In this document: positions 7,811 through 15,875 of the stretch, in pieces
Layout: each line of letters begins with the position of its first letter
Numbering within the stretch: the stretch's first letter is position 1
IMG/VR virus record: IMGVR_UViG_3300018080_000654
Coordinates: 1-21,586 of that record
Length of the DNA: 21,586 nucleotides
Reading direction: 5' to 3' (one strand)
From: a virus
Notes under the pieces: generated by a model
Told to the model about the DNA's origin: nothing
Seen by the model: only the letters and a program-made list of their open reading frames with translations
Database searches by the model: none
Position numbers and translations under genes: made by a program

Positions 7811-8628
7811 TATACCACCTCAAGAATTCTCTTGAGTTGCATTTCCTCATTAGAGTAAAAGCGGTATGCTTCCGTAGCCAATTTCTCAGCACGTTCAAAG
7901 GCTCCGTCTTCCCGCCTCAGTTTAAAGAGTTCCATGATCTGATTCCGAACATCGATGTCTGTACAGACGCCTGTGTACAGCCGGCTACCAGGGCTATAAC
8001 CATTCCAGATAAAGGGTCTTCCCAATAACGCCATCTCAGCCACGGTGGCTGAGCTCCCCTCAAACGTACGAAGCCGTATGCCGGCAAAGCAATCCTGGTA
8101 TACTTTGATTATGTCTTCCCGGCTGTATTCATCCGGACGGATTACCTCGATGAATTTCACGGGTAGCTCGGAGCGGATTGCGTTGTAGAATCCAGATCCA
8201 CCTACGTAGCCGTCATCCGGTGCATAAACCAAAAGCCCCTGACCGGGAGCCACGAGGTTACCGGACCAATGATCGGGGTTTGTGAATGGTATTTGTATCT
8301 GGATTAAATTTCGAAGTTCCTTGAGTTCCCGTGTAATATGATGGGATGTTGATATATGTACTATATTCAGTTTCGTATTCATATCTTCCAATACTTCAAT
8401 AGGTACAGTAGCAGCATCGTTTCCGCACCAGATGACAAAAACTCTCCCTTTGACTTTTTTCACAAACCCGTAGTCTTCAGGTGTGTACATTCCTACCTGA
8501 AGCGTCGGTCTGTAGTATTCAAATGTAGAATCTGAGAATGGGTTGACAGGGCACTTTACATCAAGTAAAGTGTTAAAATACTCAGTGAAATGAGTAAACT
8601 GGTTTGAGATATTGTACTGCGTCACCAT
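7810..8628 (-). CDS. GT-B-type glycosyltransferase-like protein (272 aa)
   Basis: The C-terminal half carries the E-x7-E signature of GT-B retaining glycosyltransferases: FEGSSATVAEMALLGRPFIW, with E190 and E198 and the usual small-residue, A-x-G-x-P-x-I context. Upstream segments fit the Rossmann strands (GRVFVIWCGND at 61-71; GQGLLVYAPDDGYVGGSGF at 129-147, as in the donor-binding start of the second domain; PVKFIEVI). It is shorter than full GT-B enzymes (about 350-400 aa), so the acceptor domain is reduced or missing. The predicted activity is transfer of a sugar from a nucleotide sugar; the acceptor is unknown. ATG 8628 follows AAAGGAGGGAG. It sits inside the head module, between decoration and adaptor genes, so glycosylation of a virion protein is a possible role (inference). 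Confidence 0.7.
   Translation of the reverse strand: MVTQYNISNQFTHFTEYFNTLLDVKCPVNPFSDSTFEYYRPTLQVGMYTPEDYGFVKKVKGRVFVIWCGNDAATVPIEVLEDMNTKLNIVHISTSHHITRELKELRNLIQIQIPFTNPDHWSGNLVAPGQGLLVYAPDDGYVGGSGFYNAIRSELPVKFIEVIRPDEYSREDIIKVYQDCFAGIRLRTFEGSSATVAEMALLGRPFIWNGYSPGSRLYTGVCTDIDVRNQIMELFKLRREDGAFERAEKLATEAYRFYSNEEMQLKRILEVV
7819..7836 (-). promoter_or_regulatory. Inverted repeat over the ribosome site of the 821-aa gene
   Basis: On the minus strand CTCAAGA-GAAT-TCTTGAG forms a 7-bp stem with a 4-base loop. Its 3' arm ends in GAG, the first bases of the GAGGTGG ribosome site for ATG 7810. Ribosomes finishing the glycosyltransferase gene would open it, so it could enforce translational coupling. 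It is short and lies in coding sequence, so chance is possible. Confidence 0.35.
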
Positions 8629-8642
8629 GGGCTCCCTCCTTT

Positions 8643-8683
8643 AAACGCATGGGGGGTGTCTCCACCCCCCTGTGAATGCGTTT
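8643..8683 (-). terminator. Long GC-rich hairpin between decoration and glycosyltransferase genes
   Basis: AAACGCAT (8643-8650) pairs with ATGCGTTT (8676-8683), and inside it GGGGGGTG (8651-8658) pairs with CACCCCCC (8663-8670) around a TCTC loop; a 5-base bulge sits on one side. That gives 16 base pairs in total. There is no T-run after it in the minus direction (ATGCGTTTAAAGGAGG follows), so full termination is doubtful. Attenuation, or an RNA-end stabiliser that keeps capsid and decoration mRNA abundant, fits better. Confidence 0.6.
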
Positions 8684-8684
8684 A

Positions 8685-9110
8685 TTATGCGCCGTGGTTG
8701 GAGTACCACACCAACACTTTAACGGTTCCGGTCGTATCAGCCTTGGTGTTCACCAAGACATCGATGGAATCCTGTGCGGCATAGTACCGTCCAGCCACGC
8801 ACGTATTGGTGCAGTGGGGAGCCATGATAATGTCGTTCGCCGTAGCCCACTCACCAAGTCCGTCGATATACCGATCGGTGTTGTCTCCGTCACCGACATC
8901 GATATCAGGGGATCCGCCGGCGATTGCCGCAACGATGAGCAATCCCACAGCGTACACGTAGGAATAGATGGGAACGACGGTTCCGTACTTCTTTCCGGTC
9001 GCGGTAACCAAAAGTGAACCGCTCACGAAAGGCTGGTGACAGAGAGCGTACAGATTCTCTTCATCAATCGCAAACTTCTCTGTCGAACCATGGAGTCTTA
9101 CTTTCGTCAT
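8685..9110 (-). CDS. Head decoration/stabilisation protein candidate (141 aa)
   Basis: A small protein directly after the capsid gene (23-base gap), ATG 9110, with the strong ribosome site AGGAGGT. It has beta-type N- and C-terminal parts (GSLLVTATGKKYGTVVPIYS; GTVKVLVWYSNHGA) and an Ala/Gly-rich middle (VYAVGLLIVAAIAGG) followed by an acidic loop (DIDVGDGDNTD). This hydrophobic stretch is too short and glycine-rich to be a convincing membrane span. Decoration or head-stabilising proteins are normally encoded immediately next to the capsid gene and have this size. Function comes from position; no family motif was recognised. The strong hairpin at 8643-8683 closes the transcript segment. Confidence 0.55.
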   Translation of the reverse strand: MTKVRLHGSTEKFAIDEENLYALCHQPFVSGSLLVTATGKKYGTVVPIYSYVYAVGLLIVAAIAGGSPDIDVGDGDNTDRYIDGLGEWATANDIIMAPHCTNTCVAGRYYAAQDSIDVLVNTKADTTGTVKVLVWYSNHGA

Positions 9111-9133
9111 GTCTTACCTCCTGACAGAAAATA

Positions 9134-10675
9134 TTACAGCCAAGCGGCCCAAGTCTCAGGCAGCGTGACTTGGATACCGAACTCGGTCTGGATGAGGTTC
9201 ACGATTGCGTCGACACCAGAGGTCTCGATCTTGATGACACCGGGGTAAATAGTGGTGTCGCGGTTCCTCGCATTACCCACGAGAGGCCGGTACAAAATGT
9301 TGTTCATCGGCACGCCCAGGATCTTGATGGGTGTACCGTCGAGATGGGGGTCAACCATGATGTTGATCGTCCCATTCATCGCTGGAGACGTGAACTGATG
9401 AACAGCAGCCCCGCCGATGGAACGCGTTCCGGTAAACTGGACACCGTAGACGGCGCCGCGGTTATCGGTAGCGTTACCGATCATCATATTCTGGTACAAG
9501 TACCCACCGAGTTTCATGAACCAATTTCCCCAATAGGTCTGACACACAAACAGGTAATCCCTGATGTTGTTGACTCGAGGATCCGTGAGAATGGTCATGT
9601 CATCGAGGAAATCGTCCTGAGTCTTGGATGTGCTCAGGCTGAAGATGTTTCCGTAGTTGATCGCGAAGTCCACAATACCTTGGGTATGCTGCGCCCCGTC
9701 CGAATCGGCTCCAAGAGCGGAGAAGTAGATGCGGTTGGCAATATCCCATTTGTGGAGCAGGATCGTTTTCAGCCAAAGCCGCAGGAATTCATTCTTCTCG
9801 ATCTTGAGCTCGGTGGCAGCGGTGGACCCATCAATCCCGATAGCATGTTTGACGATGGTCGTCATACCATATCGGGTATAGAAGGGCTTGTGGTTGTACC
9901 ATCCCGGCAAACCGGAACCTCTCTTGTACACATTACCGACGACGTACGTACGCATACTCTCCAATGTGGCCTGGGTACCCGAGTTGGTCAGGATACCGGG
10001 GGAGTAGGTGTAGGTATCGGAAATGGGCGTGGTGGCATCGGTGAAGCTACACAGATACTTATTGGTTGCGGTCTTGATCGCCCTGGTGACCTCAATTCCG
10101 ACGTAGGCATACTGTCCGGAAGTTCCGACAGACAAGATCTTGCCTTCGAAGTAGTCGTCCAGGGTGACGCCGTCAGCGGCGGATTTGGTACAAACCTTGA
10201 TCACCTGATTAACAAGCAGGAAGTTGGGGCATGTACCGCTGTCACCAATGGCGATTTTGTTGGTGGCCTGGCCAAAAATGTTCCCGACCAATCCAGAGGA
10301 CAGGTAGTCGGTACCGATCTTCAAAGCCATGAACGACCCCTTCGTCTGAGGAGTCAGCGAAGAGATGTCATTGCTGTTGCAGGTATACTCGGCTGTGGCG
10401 GTCGGTACCGTGCCAGTCCCTGACCACGCTTTCCAGCCCACAACATACCCATAGCGCTTGTAGGTAAAATCGCGCTCTTCGGGTATCTTCCAAATCGTTT
10501 CTGCGACTGAATCATTCTTCTGAGCGGCCAGTACCCGGAACAGGGTATCGGTGCTCAACATCAGTCTAGAGAGCCTGTCGCTCCCGTAGGCGTACCCCCT
10601 TCGGAGATCGCCTATGTTGTACGTCGCATCATTGTCGGTCTGTGACAGATTGACAATACTTAGAGGAGTATCCAT
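9134..10675 (-). CDS. Major capsid protein (513 aa)
   Basis: Forms the icosahedral shell. The call rests on synteny (directly after the scaffold gene and before a small decoration-type gene), on size, and on composition. The N-terminal arm (LRRGYAYGSDRLSRLMLSTDTLFRVLA, residues ~24-50) is helical and polar like the N-arm of HK97-fold capsid proteins. A core rich in Gly, Thr and aromatic residues follows. The segment FLRLWLKTILLHKWDIANRI (about residues 300-319) looks like the spine helix, and the C-terminal part (VDPHLDGTPIKILGVPMNNI) like the closing A-domain strands. The ribosome site GGAGG lies 6 bases before ATG 10675. It should be expressed from the promoter at 11804-11833 together with the scaffold. 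I cannot place it in a named capsid family. The antisense strand carries a 417-codon open frame, treated as a shadow. Confidence 0.75.
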   Translation of the reverse strand: MDTPLSIVNLSQTDNDATYNIGDLRRGYAYGSDRLSRLMLSTDTLFRVLAAQKNDSVAETIWKIPEERDFTYKRYGYVVGWKAWSGTGTVPTATAEYTCNSNDISSLTPQTKGSFMALKIGTDYLSSGLVGNIFGQATNKIAIGDSGTCPNFLLVNQVIKVCTKSAADGVTLDDYFEGKILSVGTSGQYAYVGIEVTRAIKTATNKYLCSFTDATTPISDTYTYSPGILTNSGTQATLESMRTYVVGNVYKRGSGLPGWYNHKPFYTRYGMTTIVKHAIGIDGSTAATELKIEKNEFLRLWLKTILLHKWDIANRIYFSALGADSDGAQHTQGIVDFAINYGNIFSLSTSKTQDDFLDDMTILTDPRVNNIRDYLFVCQTYWGNWFMKLGGYLYQNMMIGNATDNRGAVYGVQFTGTRSIGGAAVHQFTSPAMNGTINIMVDPHLDGTPIKILGVPMNNILYRPLVGNARNRDTTIYPGVIKIETSGVDAIVNLIQTEFGIQVTLPETWAAWL

Positions 10676-10690
10676 TTACAGCCTCCGGAA

Positions 10691-11785
10691 TCATTTGGGA
10701 TCAAATTTAATCCCGCCTGCGGTGGCTTCTGCAATAGCTTCCACAGCCTCTATGAGTTCCTCGCCGGGGTGCTTTATATTCGGCACAGTATTCATATTCA
10801 GATTGTCCGCAGAGGGATTGAGTATCCTGTCAGGACCAGGTTGCTGCTGTCGTTGCTGCTGATTTTGGGCAGCTTGGTTAAACTGCCCGGCTTCGAGCTG
10901 GTGAAGTTTGACGAGATCCAAAGCCGTAGGTTTGTGTGAAAGGGCTTTGGTTACTTCGTCGGGGGATAACCCCGTTTTCTGAGCAAGTGCGGTAATCGCG
11001 TTCTGATTCGCGATGGAGTTCACGGCCATGGTTACCTCGTCGAGTTTGCTGGTAAGGCCGCCTTCGAGCTGTTTAACACGGTCCTCCACTGTCTTGCCGG
11101 CTGCCGTGGTTGCGACATTGCCAAGCATTTTAGCAAAGGCCAATCCGATTTTTGAATTGGGGTTAAACAGATCCGCAACTCGGATTTCATCGTCCAAATC
11201 GACGTCACCAAGATCGGACGCTGCTTGAAACAGCACGTTCCTGATATCGCCGTCACCTGCACTGTTGGACTGATTTTGTCCCTGCGCCACATCGCCACTC
11301 TTGCGTTTACCATTCCCGCCTTGCTGCACATATCCGATCATGTGCTGGTAAAACCCGGGGTCATCCTGAAGGGCCTTGATGATGGGTCCCACGTCCTGAA
11401 GCTGAATTTTTGCTTCGTTCAATTGAGACACGAGCTGCTCCGGATCTCCAAACTTCGCAACCTTGGCCTTCAAGGCTTCCAATTCTTGGGCTGCGTTATC
11501 TTGTCCAGGTTGGCTTCCAGCGGGGTTCGCGCCCTGTTGGGATTGGCCAGTGACACCACTCGGTGTTTGGGCCGCGCCCTGGGGTTTGTCAAACTGTACG
11601 CCTGGAAGGGATTTCCCTTGATGGGGAGTAACCGGTCCCGGATCCGCAATACCTGCGTATTGGGCGATTCTCCGCATACGTGCCTCAGCCGTACTGTTTG
11701 GGTCTTGCTGCCCCTGATTCCCGCCTTTATCAGCCGGATTCTGCCCTGGCTGTGCAGATGCATTTTGATTATTCGGTAGTGCCAT
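10691..11785 (-). CDS. Capsid scaffolding protein (364 aa)
   Basis: Helps assemble the procapsid and leaves before DNA packaging. The sequence has the typical scaffold make-up. Residues 1-105 are disordered and rich in Gln, Gly, Pro and Asn. A helical segment follows (ELEALKAKVAKFGDPEQLVS, then QLNEAKIQLQDVGPIIKALQ). The next part is Gly/Gln-rich (QQGGNGKRKSGDVAQGQNQS), then there are helices around VEDRVKQLEGGLTSKLDEVT and a Q-run (QNQQQRQQQPG). The C-terminal ~50 residues are charged and helical, where scaffolds usually contact the capsid protein. GGGAGGT lies 8 bases before ATG 11785. It is the first gene after the promoter at 11804-11833, and the capsid gene follows 15 bases downstream. 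The sequence shows no serine-protease motif. Confidence 0.75.
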   Translation of the reverse strand: MALPNNQNASAQPGQNPADKGGNQGQQDPNSTAEARMRRIAQYAGIADPGPVTPHQGKSLPGVQFDKPQGAAQTPSGVTGQSQQGANPAGSQPGQDNAAQELEALKAKVAKFGDPEQLVSQLNEAKIQLQDVGPIIKALQDDPGFYQHMIGYVQQGGNGKRKSGDVAQGQNQSNSAGDGDIRNVLFQAASDLGDVDLDDEIRVADLFNPNSKIGLAFAKMLGNVATTAAGKTVEDRVKQLEGGLTSKLDEVTMAVNSIANQNAITALAQKTGLSPDEVTKALSHKPTALDLVKLHQLEAGQFNQAAQNQQQRQQQPGPDRILNPSADNLNMNTVPNIKHPGEELIEAVEAIAEATAGGIKFDPK

Positions 11786-11803
11786 TATTGATTACCTCCC
11801 ACG

Positions 11804-11833
11804 AATGTAGTCCAAATGTACGTACAATGTCAA
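11804..11833 (-). promoter_or_regulatory. Sigma-70-like promoter for scaffold/capsid operon
   Basis: On the minus strand TTGACA (-35, 11828-11833) and TACATT (-10, 11804-11809) are 18 bases apart; a second TACATT at 11815-11820 would leave a spacer too short. The -35 box has all six consensus bases and is preceded by a T-run. The motif TTTTTC-TTGACATTG ... TACATT is nearly the same as at 19525-19553, which suggests a shared class of phage promoters. The start would be about 20 bases before the scaffold start codon. Confidence 0.65.
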
Positions 11834-11855
11834 GAAAAAATTAGCGATACCGCTA
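11834..11855 (-). terminator. Short intrinsic terminator after the portal gene
   Basis: On the minus strand TAGCG-GTAT-CGCTA forms a 5-bp stem directly at the portal stop codon (TAG is part of the stem), followed by AATTTTTTC. The T-run leads straight into the -35 box of the scaffold promoter. The stem is short, so termination may be partial. It would separate terminase/portal transcription from the strongly expressed capsid genes. Confidence 0.5.
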
Positions 11856-14186
11856 TGTGTTACGTTTTTTATCACCCTCCTTTTTTCCTTTCTCCGCATC
11901 GGCTTTTGCTTTATTAATGGCTATGAGAGTAGCTGCTTTTAAATCCGCACGGGTTTTCGCTTCGGTAGCACTGATACGCGATTCCGCTTCATGTATACGC
12001 TGAGATATAGCAGACTGAGCAGATGCTACGTCAACCCTGATTCCCGCCGTCGTGAGTTTATGTGTAAGTGATTTAATCGTAATCTGATGCTGGTCGACTG
12101 TAGACTGAAGTTGCTGAATCATCTGCTCCTGCTGTCGGATTGTATTGGCTTTCTCGATCATGGTAGCCCGGTCTCCGACGTCTGCAGAAGCAAGTAGGTC
12201 GGCATCATCTACGGCAACACCGAGCTCTCTCAACTCCTTCAGTTTCATATAGTTAAGTTCAGTACTACGAGGCAGGGTAGATCCAGGTATAATCGTAATG
12301 TCGGCGACGTCGTCGAATACGGTATGGCCGGGGGCATAAGCATTTCCATCCAGCTTGTACTGAGGCCTGTTGATTTCCAGCACTTTGTACTCGGCAGTAT
12401 TTGGATCAAGATATGACATAACTTTGTATTCGGTATACACCTGACGCGCCATCTCGACAAATACCGTACCGGCCATTTTGAGCGCCGGCTCCATTACATT
12501 CTTGATCCATGCCCGTATCCTTCTGGTATTCACCTCATCCATTTGGATCATACCTTTGAACGGCATACGGGAGAGGTCTCCGGCTACGGAGGGAAGAGTC
12601 GTCGCTCCCATACTGTCCTCGATTCCCATCTCACCTTCCTTTACAACATCGGCCAGCATGTTGGGAATCTGAGCAGGCAGGACCGGTACAGGCGCGTTCC
12701 AACCCCTGTTGTATTCGAGACGCGCGTTTGGAACGGTGCAGTTCTCATCCCACTTCTTCGGATCCGTGATCGATCCGGATTCGTGGAGCCACCGGATAGC
12801 CGCACCGAGGGTGACATGATATAGTAAAAGCTGATGACTCTTATTCACTTCTTCCTGCTTTCCGATAACTTTCGATACCAGCGATGTCGGGTAAGGTGTA
12901 CCCGTGTAATGATACGGAAGCGGTATGATCGGGTAGTGTGTAATTCCCAGGTCTACCCGATCCAGGAACGTGTCGAACCCAACTGAGCGAATTCGAATGA
13001 CGTGTGGTTTCCAGAATTTGACATCCCGGATAATTTGATACCCGAGATCGGTTGCTTGCTTTTTGAACTCGTCAGCCTCGGCTTCTTTCATCACAACGAC
13101 TTCGATAGCGTACAAATCTTCAGCAGCCCTCTTACGCGATTCCTCAAGATGTGCCCGCATCGTCTCGCCTTTTTCCTTCTCGAGTTTTTTGAGCTCGATC
13201 TGATGCCGTTCTTCAGAGATGGCCTCGTCTTCCTTCATCTCGTTAATACGGGCAACTCTCTCCGCAAACTCGAGGTTTACTTCCTGCTCGATCATCTTCA
13301 TGTATTCTTGGACGCCTTGCTCAGCTTGCTTTAAGTCGACGTCCTCGGGTACATTTTGAACAACCATGCGACGATAGGGTTTTGATTCTTTTGAGAATTG
13401 AGTGTGGAGTGTAATCCGGGCCGCTGGATCACCGGTCTTGTTAAGTATCTCGTGTATATCGGAAGCATAGATATTCTCCGATATCTCTTCGACCCGGTGT
13501 GTGCCAGAGTCCGACTGGAATGGATTCCCTCTCGCGCCGAGGATTTCCCGTTTGAACATAGGAAGCTGTTCGCATAACGCCTGTTTGGTTAAATGCTGCT
13601 CGACCTGGATGTAGTGAGCGTCTTGGAACATAATGTCTTTACTGTTTTCGGCCACAACTACGTCCCAGGTAGGCAGTGTGTTGAACATTACTTCGCCACT
13701 TCCATCGTCCGCGTTCTGATCAGGATAGACATACAGATACCCAAGCGACTTCGACAGCGAATTCTCTATGTACAATCCCGCCAAAGACTGGAAGTTTGAC
13801 TTCTCGAGAGAACGCATCAGCATTTTTGTTGCGAGGTCTGCTTCGACTACCCGAGTCCCGGAGATCGATGTAGCGCGGAATGCCGGCGAGTTGGCTGTAA
13901 TGAGATACTTCAATCTCTCGAGAGAAGGCCCAATCTTGTCATGGATAAACGTAGGGATCCCCGCGGACTCAAGGTCGTTCAGCTCACGCTGAGACAGTTG
14001 ATCTCCCATGCTGAAATTGTAGCTGTTCTTGGAGCGCTTGAGCCATAGTGCACGAGCGCCGCTGTTCGCATTTTCTCCAATGTAGTGGAGGACTTTGGCC
14101 AACTCCTTCTCGCTCATACCGCCGAAGTCGACGCGCCCCATGGTTTGTGCGAGCTTTTTGTAATCCCGCTTCTCGGCTCTTTTCAT
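11853..14186 (-). CDS. Portal protein, P22-like family (777 aa)
   Basis: Dodecameric ring at the head vertex through which DNA is packed and released. The N-terminal third (NFSMGDQLSQRELNDLESAG, then IPTFIHDKIGPSLERLKYLI, then SPAFRAT) matches the pattern of P22-type portal proteins, which read '...G.QWs..e...l...g.p....N.i.p......G....'. The middle holds a long charged coiled coil (MKMIEQEVNLEFAERVARIN and onward). The C-terminal ~110 residues are helical and Lys/Ala-rich (barrel-like). I start it at ATG 14186, which has GAGGAGG 6-8 bases upstream and overlaps the TerL stop as ATGA, rather than at the in-frame TTG 30 bases earlier. At 777 aa it is close to the large P22-like portals. The stop codon forms part of the terminator at 11834-11855. 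Confidence 0.85.
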   Translation of the reverse strand: MKRAEKRDYKKLAQTMGRVDFGGMSEKELAKVLHYIGENANSGARALWLKRSKNSYNFSMGDQLSQRELNDLESAGIPTFIHDKIGPSLERLKYLITANSPAFRATSISGTRVVEADLATKMLMRSLEKSNFQSLAGLYIENSLSKSLGYLYVYPDQNADDGSGEVMFNTLPTWDVVVAENSKDIMFQDAHYIQVEQHLTKQALCEQLPMFKREILGARGNPFQSDSGTHRVEEISENIYASDIHEILNKTGDPAARITLHTQFSKESKPYRRMVVQNVPEDVDLKQAEQGVQEYMKMIEQEVNLEFAERVARINEMKEDEAISEERHQIELKKLEKEKGETMRAHLEESRKRAAEDLYAIEVVVMKEAEADEFKKQATDLGYQIIRDVKFWKPHVIRIRSVGFDTFLDRVDLGITHYPIIPLPYHYTGTPYPTSLVSKVIGKQEEVNKSHQLLLYHVTLGAAIRWLHESGSITDPKKWDENCTVPNARLEYNRGWNAPVPVLPAQIPNMLADVVKEGEMGIEDSMGATTLPSVAGDLSRMPFKGMIQMDEVNTRRIRAWIKNVMEPALKMAGTVFVEMARQVYTEYKVMSYLDPNTAEYKVLEINRPQYKLDGNAYAPGHTVFDDVADITIIPGSTLPRSTELNYMKLKELRELGVAVDDADLLASADVGDRATMIEKANTIRQQEQMIQQLQSTVDQHQITIKSLTHKLTTAGIRVDVASAQSAISQRIHEAESRISATEAKTRADLKAATLIAINKAKADAEKGKKEGDKKRNT

Positions 14187-15784
14187 GATGACATCCTCCT
14201 CTGTGATCCCTTCCAAGATGAACGAATAGGCCCGTCAGCCGAAAAACTCTGAAGCCCCGATTCGTGGACGTTGGTTACGTCAGAACTGTAATTTGCAGGC
14301 ATAGTCATATACACAGTTGCGAAAAACAAGGACTCAATTAAATCATCGTGTTTCATAGAAGGCCCAAAGCCTATGATCTGGTTAATCATCTCATCCTGCC
14401 CATGCCTGACTTTTATCCTGCTGGTGGATAGGTACGGGTTGAGTCCTGTCTTTATTTTATTTAACTTCTCTCGTCCTGCAGGAGGTTCCGGAATAATATG
14501 CACATCCTTTCGCTCAGTCTTCTCTTTCCATGCCTCAAAGTCGTTCATGAGGCCGCGGGTAACGGTGACATCTTCGACCACAGCATACTGAACCGCATAA
14601 GTATCATATATATCGACCAAGATCTCGACTGTGCCTTTATCACCTATAAGTTCTCCGGATGAGCTGTACAGGCCGATGGTACGCATATTCCGCTTTAAGA
14701 AATATTCCATAACGTGGATTTCGAGGTTGAGAAGGTAGGCTATTACAGTTATAGCCGTGTAATCGGATTCATGTGTATCGATATCTGTAGCCGGATCACA
14801 ACCTATGTAGTAATTAGCGGGGATATATTCACCATCGCCTGTGATTACAAACGTGCGTCTGGTGTGTGGATGCATGAAGAAGCGTGAGTTATGATAGCCT
14901 ATGTGCTGGCGGGTCCATATCCTCGACTGCTCTGAACGTACCTGGAGTTCATATTCCTGGTAATACCCTTGGGTAGAACCGAACGTACTGAGATACCAAT
15001 TCTTTTTCTCGATGAGTTTCTGCTTGGAGAACCGCGGGTACCAAAGGACGCCGCCCTTCATCTTCGGTTGAGTAGCGGGGAAGAAGTGTACTTTCCAAAG
15101 AGCCGGTACGTTGTTCCCCTGTTCGTCATATATGTCAACGGTGCGGCTTCGTATAATATCTGCACATAAGGAATCGTCGTGAACGGGTGTGGCGTTTATG
15201 ATCATACGGCCTATGTCCGGATCCAAGGCAGGGAATACCGCATCAGCGACACGGCGCTTTATAGCGGCTCTGGCTTCAGGCGTCTTCGTGTTGTCTTCGT
15301 TCTCGATGTCATCGAGGATGATTACGTGGAAACGCTCCGCTCCTCCATAAATATTGGCTTTTGTCTCTCCTCGAATCATCTTCAGGTTTGACCTAGAAAT
15401 GAGGGTCTGGCCATGCCGGAATTCTTTGTAGTGCTCATTCCATTTAAAGTTGACTTCTTTCCCGGAGAGGTTACCGAAGTAATACCGGAATACTTTACTA
15501 TAGACTACCTGCTTGTCGATGTAGTCCATGTTATTAAAGGCTTTGGTGATATTGTCGGCAATCCATACAAAGAATGGAGGCGGACCTACAGGACCGCCAT
15601 GGTAACGCTTCCTTGAGTAGAACGAGAAGTTGTGAAGGATGAGAGCTTTCGTGAGGGTAGTTTTGCCATGGCCACGAGCTACGATGTTGGCCACGTACTT
15701 AATGGTACGATCGAGGAGACTGTCCGCCATGATATAATGGCAGGGTGGAGACGGACTTTTCCTAAAGTCCCCTGGTAAAAACAA
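14183..15784 (-). CDS. terL: Terminase large subunit (at least 533 aa; true start probably upstream)
   Basis: Packaging motor ATPase and nuclease. Counting from TTG 15784, the Walker A-type loop is VARGHGKTT (35-43) and the Walker B VIILDDIENED (154-164); the RNase H-like nuclease follows with YYIGCDPATD (Asp330), AVVEDV (Glu404/Asp405) and KHDDLIESL (Asp480/481). The C-terminal ~30 residues are Ser/Arg-rich. The coding frame clearly extends beyond TTG 15784: upstream, in frame, it reads LSAREEAFHKAEGDLIYYGK before LFLPGDF, and the G-x-L-I-x-[FY]-G-[RK]-x-[FL]-L-P pattern is the conserved N-terminus of such terminases. The frame stays open to a TGA at 15890-15892 but holds no ATG, GTG or TTG there. 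Candidates are CTG 15883, ATT 15880 or a +1 shift from the 128-aa gene. The stop overlaps the portal start (ATGA). Confidence 0.9.
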   Translation of the reverse strand: MFLPGDFRKSPSPPCHYIMADSLLDRTIKYVANIVARGHGKTTLTKALILHNFSFYSRKRYHGGPVGPPPFFVWIADNITKAFNNMDYIDKQVVYSKVFRYYFGNLSGKEVNFKWNEHYKEFRHGQTLISRSNLKMIRGETKANIYGGAERFHVIILDDIENEDNTKTPEARAAIKRRVADAVFPALDPDIGRMIINATPVHDDSLCADIIRSRTVDIYDEQGNNVPALWKVHFFPATQPKMKGGVLWYPRFSKQKLIEKKNWYLSTFGSTQGYYQEYELQVRSEQSRIWTRQHIGYHNSRFFMHPHTRRTFVITGDGEYIPANYYIGCDPATDIDTHESDYTAITVIAYLLNLEIHVMEYFLKRNMRTIGLYSSSGELIGDKGTVEILVDIYDTYAVQYAVVEDVTVTRGLMNDFEAWKEKTERKDVHIIPEPPAGREKLNKIKTGLNPYLSTSRIKVRHGQDEMINQIIGFGPSMKHDDLIESLFFATVYMTMPANYSSDVTNVHESGLQSFSADGPIRSSWKGSQRRMSS

Positions 15785-15824
15785 CTTCCCATAATAGATG
15801 AGGTCACCCTCAGCTTTATGGAAT

Positions 15825-15860
15825 GCCTCCTCCCGAGCCGATAATACCCGAGGAGGAGGC
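15825..15860 (-). promoter_or_regulatory. Stem-loop with GGAGGAGG arm at the TerL 5' end
   Basis: On the minus strand GCCTCCTCC (15860-15852) and GGAGGAGGC (15833-15825) form a perfect 9-bp stem with an 18-base loop. The 3' arm is a very strong Shine-Dalgarno-like sequence, but no ATG, GTG or TTG in the TerL frame lies at a suitable distance after it. The stem encodes PPP...EEA of the TerL extension. It may slow or reposition ribosomes, or be unrelated to translation. Confidence 0.5.
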
Positions 15861-15875
15861 GTTATGTTGAAAGGT

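Noticed and set aside
9170-10423. 417-codon plus-strand open frame antisense to the capsid gene
   Set aside because: It overlaps the capsid gene entirely, has no ribosome site or promoter, and its product is low-complexity Gly/Asp/Val-rich sequence of the kind produced by reading a coding strand backwards.
11225-11779. 184-codon plus-strand open frame antisense to the scaffold gene
   Set aside because: No ribosome site and fully inside a well-supported gene on the other strand.
14187-14216. Extended portal start at TTG 14216
   Set aside because: ATG 14186 has a much better placed GAGGAGG and makes an ATGA overlap with TerL, like other junctions here.
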